A stretch of 64,000 bases of DNA from Catonia carolina (taxonomy: Eukaryota > Arthropoda > Insecta > Hemiptera > Achilidae). Location of the stretch: NCBI GenBank assembly GCA_035578175.1, contig JAQMRL010000022.1, positions 3,728,001 to 3,792,000 on the forward strand. Reading direction: 5' to 3'. Below are positions 58,426-64,000 of this stretch, in pieces; within the stretch, counting starts at the first letter, position 1; every line of letters begins with the position of its first letter. The notes beneath the pieces were generated by a model. It searched no databases, was not told the origin of the DNA, and saw only the letters and a list, made by a program, of their open reading frames with translations. The position numbers and the translations under genes are program-made.

Positions 58426-60516
58426 ATTACTTGCAAGTCTCAAAGGAAAAATACGGACAGGAATAATGGTAATAATAAACATGGAACGAACAAACTTAAA
58501 GATTTTGGAATAACGGAAATATTACACTTGGCAGCTTGGAATGTGAGAGGGCTGGCTCGCAAAGAGATTGAACTATGTCAAAATTTAAAGGATAAAAAAA
58601 TAAATATAGCTGTGATAACCGAAACTAAAAAGAAACTTAAAGGAACAATAGATTTGGGAGACTATATGATGATGTATAGTGGAGTATCCCAAAATGTGAG
58701 AGCTCGCTCTGGTGTGGCGATTTTGGTGGACCGGCAATGGAAAACTCGGATTAAATCATATGCTCTTGTTAATGAGAGGATGGTGGTGGTTAGATTTAGG
58801 ATCAGTAGAGGGACCCTTTGCGTGATTGGTGTTTATTCTCCAGAAAACGGAAGGGAAGAAGATTCTGATACGTTTTACCACCAACTGCAGAAATATGTAA
58901 ATATGTATAACAAGACAGATCATGTAATTATAGCCGGTGATTTTAATGCAAGAGTTGGAAATCAACCCATTGAAAATGTAATTGGTACTTTTGGAGAACA
59001 TCATCTTAATGAAAATGGTATACGATTACGAGAATTTGCCAATATCAACGGATTTAAAGTGACCAACACATTTTTCAGAAAGAAAGATATAAACAAGTAT
59101 TCATAGGCAGCAAGAGGCTTTCATTCATTGATTGACTACGTAATAGTGAATGGACGAATGGCTTCGCAAGTGAGAGACACTCATGTGCTTAGAGGTCCAG
59201 ACATCGGTAGCGACCATTACATGGTGAAGTCCAAGATTGAGATCTGGGCAAAATGGAGGAAGCAGAGACAGAAGATCGAAAGGAAAAAGGAAGAGGTGTA
59301 TAAAATATATTTGCTCCAAGAGGAAAGTATCCGGCAACTGTTTCAGACTCGGTTGACAGAGTATGTGAAATTGATACCCACCAGCGATAATATAGAAAAT
59401 GAATGGTATAACATCAAGAGTCTTTTGATTAAAGTAGCGAATGAAGTGCTAGGTAAGAAGCAACTAAATAAACGGAAGAAGGGTTTGAGAATATGGGACG
59501 AGGAAATAGAACAAGCCATAAACGATAAACAATTAGCTTATCATAAGTACCTTCAAGCAAAAACAATGGAGTCTTTTAATATTTATAAGCAGAAACGGAA
59601 TGCTGCAAAGAGTATTATTCGCAAGGCACACGATTATTCATGGAATAGATTCGTTAGCAATATAGAAGATGATGTACATGGGCGACAGAATATCGCATCC
59701 AAAATGATGAAATATCTAAATCAAGAAGAAAGAGAGACTGTCCATTTGAACCTCGTTTCTAAAGATCAGTGGGTTGAACATTATAGGGGGCTATGGTATG
59801 ATCCGAATGCTACCCAAGAAATTGTTAGAGGAGTGCGGGAAGAGAAGAATGTGGACGAGATTACTATAGAGGAGTTGGACAGAGCTGTTTCGGAGTTGAA
59901 GAACCGGAAAGCGACTGGATTAGATGGGCTTAATTCTGAACTTTTTAAATATTCGGGTTTGCTTTTCAAGTTCAGATTATTACATTTCATGAATATGTGC
60001 TGGAAACAATGCATAATACCAGACGAATGGAGGATAGCGGAGGTTATCTCTCTTTTTAAGAAAGGAGATAGAACTAAAACGACTAACTATCGCGGGATAA
60101 GCTTGTTGAACACATGTTATAAGCTATATGGGAAGATTATCAACGGAAGGCTTCGTCCTATCTCGGATGTGTTATTGCTTGACGAACAGGCGGGATTTCG
60201 AGGTGGAAGGTCATGTACAGACAACGTATTTTCCTTGAAAATACTGATTGAAAGAAGAAGGGAATTTAATTTAGAGACGCACCTAGCCTTCATAGACTAT
60301 GAAAAGGCTTTTGACAGGGTTAAGAGAGCTCTCCTATGGGATATTCTAGCTAAAAGGGGATATCCTAAACACCTAATAGATGCCATTCAGAGTTTGTATT
60401 GCAATACAAGGATAATACTAAAAGTAGGTGAGGAACTGTCAGAAGAGATATATATTAATCAAGGTGTACGTCAAGGATGTTGTGTATCCCCAACACTTTT
60501 TAATATATATATATAG
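58426..60516 (+). pseudogene. RTE-like polyprotein, endonuclease and reverse transcriptase, first part
   Basis: The frame begins at LHLAAWNVRGLARKEIELCQ (start of the APE-type endonuclease) and carries GDFNA at 58936-58950 and SDH at 59209-59217, the catalytic and nucleic-acid-contacting residues. The reverse transcriptase follows: WRIAEVISLFKKGDRTKTTN, FRGGRSCTDN, motif A LAFIDYEKAFDRV at about 60283-60321, and motif B GVRQGCCVSPTLFNIYI. There is a TAG at 59104-59106 in place of what is usually Trp in KYxWxARG, and a TA-repeat frameshift at 60516. No in-frame ATG precedes the endonuclease; an ATG at 58481 lies in another frame and reaches a stop at 58511. Three small lesions therefore separate it from an open frame. 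Confidence 0.85.
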
Positions 60517-60521
60517 ATGAC

Positions 60522-61262
60522 ATGATTAGGGAATGGAAATTTAAGATTAGCCCTGGATTTAAAATAGGGGATAAGTTTTCCTTAAATACAATGTTGTTCG
60601 CTGATGACCAAGTGATTATACAGGAAAGTGAGGATGAACTTCAGAGATCGGTTTTCCAACTACAACAAATCTGTTCAGATTATAGTATGAAACTATCTGT
60701 ACAAAAGACGAAGACCATGGCTTTCTTAGGCAAATATCCTGTTCGCACAAGAATAATGGTATACAACACAAATATCGAACAGGTTTCTCATTTCAAGTAT
60801 CTCGGTTGCGGTATAACATATGAAGAGGATTTAGACATTAATAATAAGTTGAACAAGTTTCAGTCTTTATGTGGTACCATCCGACGCACCTTAAACAAGA
60901 AAACAAGGAAAGACACCCAATTGAAATTTTATAGGGTAATGGCTGTACCATCTTTGTTATATGGCTCTGAGACATGGACAACGAATAAGAGGCACCTTAG
61001 CAAAATACAAGCTTCAGAAATGAGATTCCTCAGGTCCGTTAAAGGTTGTACATTGCTGGACAGGTTGTACAACGAAGATGTTTGCAAGGATCTGGCAGTA
61101 TTTAAACTAGAAGACAAGATCTTTAAAAATAGACAACTGTGGATGGAACATCTGGAAAGGATGAATGATGAAAGAATTCCCAAAAAAGTTTGGCAATATA
61201 AGCCAGTTGGTCGAAGAGATGTTGGAAGACCAAGGAAGCGATGGTCATGTAACAACATTTAA
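60522..61262 (+). pseudogene. RTE-like polyprotein, second part after frameshift
   Basis: This is the continuation of the reverse transcriptase: catalytic box LFADDQVIIQES (codons at 60594-60608), KTKTMAFLGKYPVRTRIMVY, HFKYLGCGITYEEDLDINNK, thumb/C-terminal LLYGSETWTTNKRHLSKIQA, DERIPKKVWQYKPVGRRDVG and the terminal RPRKRW. Both catalytic Asp residues are intact. The frame closes with TAA at 61260-61262, after which gatcggaacaggcgtttcgc matches the family 3' motif and (GAA)n follows. It cannot be translated with the first part unless the two-base TA slip is bypassed. Confidence 0.85.
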
Positions 61263-61353
61263 CAAATGAACCCTTTGAGATCGGAACAGGCGTTTCGCCT
61301 ATGCCCTGAAGGAAGAAGAAGAAGAAGAAGAATACTGAGAATTAATGTAGAAG

Positions 61354-61543
61354 CCGGCCGCATTGGCGTAGTTGGTAACGTGCTCGCCTCACATCATGTG
61401 TTCCAGGGTTCGAATCCCACTCAGGCACGGCAAAGTTTTATACGTTACAAAAAATCATTTCATCCTCATTACGCACAGTTACACCCCAACGTCGTCGCTA
61501 ATGACCTTGCAGTTGATGCGACGTTAAAAAAATACATTTTAAA
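61354..61543 (+). repeat. SINE family A, complete, 10-bp TSD
   Basis: The head ccggccgcattggcgtagtt carries the A box (61364-61375), B box ggttcgaatcc at 61407-61417, the body acgttacaaaaaatcatttc, and the tail cagttgatgcgacgttaaaa. aatgtagaag is repeated at 61344-61353 and 61544-61553. It inserted 13 bp from the end of the LINE and is the best-preserved A copy. Confidence 0.93.
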
Positions 61544-61553
61544 AATGTAGAAG

Positions 61554-63018
61554 TAAGACATGATACGAAACCACTAACTTAAGTTAACTATTCAACGGGT
61601 TCATAATCGTAGCTTATAAAAGCTGTCAAATTTTCTAATGCCAACTTTCAGGCGAATTACGTTTAGGAAGGTAATGCTTATTGGTATAAGGTAGTAACCC
61701 ACTTTTTACCTCTTAAGAGCAAATAGTCAAAATTCAAATGCTTTGATTTTTCTTGGAATCAGAGAATTTACATGCTAATTTTTAGAACTTCGAGAACTCT
61801 TAGAGAACTTTAGAACTCTTCGAAAAAGTACTATATAAATGTAGACTACTAACTCATTTTATAAAGGGCTAGGTCGGACTTTCGGGGTAAATACTACTCA
61901 AATTTAATCATATTTTTTTATTAATATTGTTTTAGGGTTGTCAGCAACTCTTTTGTAACCTTTGGGTACATGAGAGTTTACTCTTGTTTACTCTGTTTAC
62001 TCTTGTGAGAATATTTACTCTTTCTGTTCAAACTCTAAGGAACACATGGGGCGGATTTTAGCTCTTTAGGTTATCGGGAAATTAGAGAATTAATGAAGTG
62101 TGAATCAGTGGGTTACCGAATTTATATACCGTAGACTATAAATAAAAACTAAAGATTAAAATTTTCGTTTCTACATTTAAAAAGTAGATAGATTCATACA
62201 CATTACGTTTTCTCTAATTTCCGACTTAAACCAAATGCAATATTAGGTAATTTTCATTGTAGGTATTATCGTGGGTATTATATTGGAACTTTTCATTACA
62301 TACTTTTTTATCAATCTGTATCAAATTTAATTGTTTAATCAAGTTATATTAGTTCACATTATGGGATGATGGGCTCAATTGTTGGGTCTTTTCTGTTATT
62401 CTCCTCCCCCCAAAAAAAACTAATTTTCCATATTTTTATTAATTTCGTATGTAATCTTACAGTCTTCATAACTTGAAAAATATTGGTGTAGGATTTATAT
62501 GTATAATAAATCTATACATTAATAATACAAATACATTTATTTATACATCAATTATAAATAATAAATAAATTATAAATTTATTTATAATAAATTTTACATT
62601 GTATAGGGCCTACTGTATGTAAATACAATGTATTTTCCCTGCATATACTTAACCTTAACTTGAAGAATATTGGTTTAGGAATTTTTAAATATTTTTCCCG
62701 TTTTCATTGTTAAAAATACTGTATGATTACATACGAAATATCCACAAAATGTGACAAATTATGCTTGGAGGGGCGGAATAGCAGATAATACCCCAAATGT
62801 TCCTCACTTTTTCAGTTTGGTGACGTGGAAGAAAAATTTAACTGTGCTTGCTCCAAACGAAACAATTATTTTACGAAGTATGTCTGTCGTTCTTTTGATA
62901 TTGATATGGCCAAATAGAAAACCAGACGTTTCAACAAAAGACCCCAGTATAAGTACTTATCCATCGTTATATTTGAGCAACGTAGTGGAAGAATGTTGAA
63001 AGCTAGCAAAACTAGGGG
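61554..63018. other. AT-rich interval with short tandem words
   Basis: gtttactct-type words repeat four times at about 61976-62020, and gaactct words near 61785-61820. The 82-codon frame at 62751-62999 has no known domain and I do not call it. Confidence 0.5.
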
Positions 63019-63410
63019 TTAATATAAAAAATGGACAATTAGGGAGGGCTCCTGCGGTGCTGCGACGTGTGCCAGTACATGATAATATGACCTAGGTCCA
63101 GGGTCGAAGAAGAGCAGAAGCTGCGAACGAGAGTGATGGTACTGTAGGCGGGCTTGAATGAGATCAGAGTTGCGTGGAAAGAGGGGGGAAAGCGCACTTC
63201 TGACCCCACACAGCAATACACAAACCAATATACCAGACAGCCAGTATGTCTCCCGCTTGAACGGTGAGAAGACGTTCGTTTAAATTTTGTGGTGGTATGT
63301 GCGTACGTATACACGTGATTTGTGAGTGCGTGTTGATTCGGGAAACATAATTAAAACGGATAATCTAATAAATTGTAATTTCAAGTGATTTATTTTCAAA
63401 TTACATAGAA
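63019..63410 (+). promoter_or_regulatory. GC-richer stretch, possible promoter and 5' exon
   Basis: The base composition rises sharply here (for example gaggggggaaagcgcacttc), with CpG dinucleotides and a transition back to AT-rich DNA after a good splice-donor-like gaaaa|gtaagt at about 63412. Minus-strand frames across it lack known domains. It could be a TSS with a noncoding first exon on the plus strand; this is an inference from composition only. Confidence 0.25.
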
Positions 63411-63930
63411 AAGTAAGTAACGAAATATTAACTATATAATTTATTTACTATGCGTTTTTTGCAGTACCTAATTAATTAGATATAATTGAAATAATGATAT
63501 CAAGATAAGAGTGTGTTGTAAAATAAATCAATGCGTTTAATAGTGGGCTTAATGAAATGAATTGGGCGACTTCTATTAAATTGACAGATTAATAAACATC
63601 AGTAATCAGTCTTTAAATAGGTACACTAATGAAAAATTCATATTTGGGTGGAATCTATCTGTTACATTATAATAACCTTTCTGCGCATTCCGTATTTTTT
63701 TCTCTGCAAACGGCAAAAATGTCAGAATGCTTATCTACTTAATTGGGTTTACACTCATTTCTCCAACGATTTTATTATTCTATTCTTCTAAATGTACCCT
63801 TGTTATGATTACTTTTTAAATAAAGACGTTTTTGGGAAAATTCTAAATTTTGGTGTGCTTAATAATAATAATATATTTTGATCCAATGGTACATTTTATC
63901 ATGCTAATTGTACCGGACACTTAGTTTACT

Positions 63931-64000
63931 TGTTGTTTAGGTCATCAGCCGAAAGGCTGGTTTAAACCTCTAGCTAGAGGCTTTACTTAGTAAAACGAGG
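63931..64000 (-). mobile_element. Family X retroposon, cut by the window end
   Basis: The minus-strand 3' end (ttgttgtttaggtcatcagc) is followed by the hairpins. The first one has grown by a local duplication (cctctagctagagg). The copy continues past the window. Confidence 0.9.

Larger units (their letters stand above)
57977..61330 (+). mobile_element. RTE-like non-LTR retrotransposon, apparently full length, with TSD
   Basis: This is a 3.35-kb element with a leader of about 0.5 kb, a protein with endonuclease then reverse transcriptase, a stop, and a (GAA)n tail without a real 3' UTR. That is the layout and size of RTE-clade elements. aagaatactgagaat occurs at 57962-57976 and 61328-61342; the last 12 bases are independent of the GAA tail, so the target duplication is 12-15 bp. 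It damages the host site only once and appears young. It may have supplied trans activity for the GAA-tailed SINEs. Clade assignment is by motif and architecture. Confidence 0.88.

Noticed and set aside
59128..60516. Separate second gene starting at 59128
   Set aside because: It is in the same frame as the endonuclease and is separated only by a single TAG, so it is one broken polyprotein.
61364..61417. A genuine tRNA gene
   Set aside because: A and B boxes are present, but there is no cloverleaf, and the unit is a TSD-flanked SINE.

Overview
The window is AT-rich eukaryotic DNA, most likely from an insect. It is dominated by transposable elements. Decayed mariner transposases, RTE-like non-LTR retrotransposons with (GAA)n tails, several tRNA-headed SINE families, DINE-like elements and a TTAA-flanked piggyBac-type MITE all point to an arthropod. 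A hemimetabolous insect such as a hemipteran is my guess, but nothing here fixes the species. I find no host gene that I can name. The only host-like coding remnants are a decayed histone H4-like sequence with a near-consensus histone 3' stem-loop (24819-25090) and one possible orphan exon (9418-9575).

Layout. 0-4.4 kb: a mariner relic, a SINE split by a short inverted-repeat element, and a truncated SINE with target-site duplications (TSDs). 4.9-9.1 kb: a large inverted-repeat element with arms of about 790 bp, in which a mariner copy and two copies of a 400-bp repeat (family X) are nested. 9.1-13.1 kb: tandem subrepeats, a possible exon and LINE fragments. 13-19.6 kb: mostly plain AT-rich DNA with three X copies and two SINEs. 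19.7-21.4 kb: a tandem duplication broken by an insertion and running into an RTE-type 5' leader. 23-27.5 kb: X, a DINE/Helentron-like element with a CA microsatellite, SINEs, the H4 relic and a jockey-like fragment. 28-34.8 kb: SINEs, two X copies and fragments of at least three LINEs. 36-38.1 kb: a SINE with perfect TSDs, the piggyBac-like MITE and another SINE. 39.5-47.4 kb: two X copies, SINEs and two RTE copies head to head. 48-57.9 kb: mostly featureless AT-rich DNA with a chimeric SINE and one X copy. 57.98-61.33 kb: an almost intact, apparently full-length RTE-like retrotransposon with TSDs, followed by a fresh SINE. 61.6-64 kb: AT-rich DNA, a GC-richer promoter-like stretch and an X copy running off the end.

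How the parts relate. The RTE-like elements encode an endonuclease and a reverse transcriptase and end at a short conserved 3' motif plus (GAA)n. One SINE family (D) also ends in (GAA)n, so it may use this machinery. Family X (12 copies, about 397-400 bp when complete, 10-11 bp TSDs, two 3' hairpins, a (CAA)n-like tail) looks like a retroposed non-autonomous element without a clear tRNA head. The SINE families share interchangeable tail modules. One copy is a clean chimera with a single pair of TSDs, which points to template switching during retroposition.
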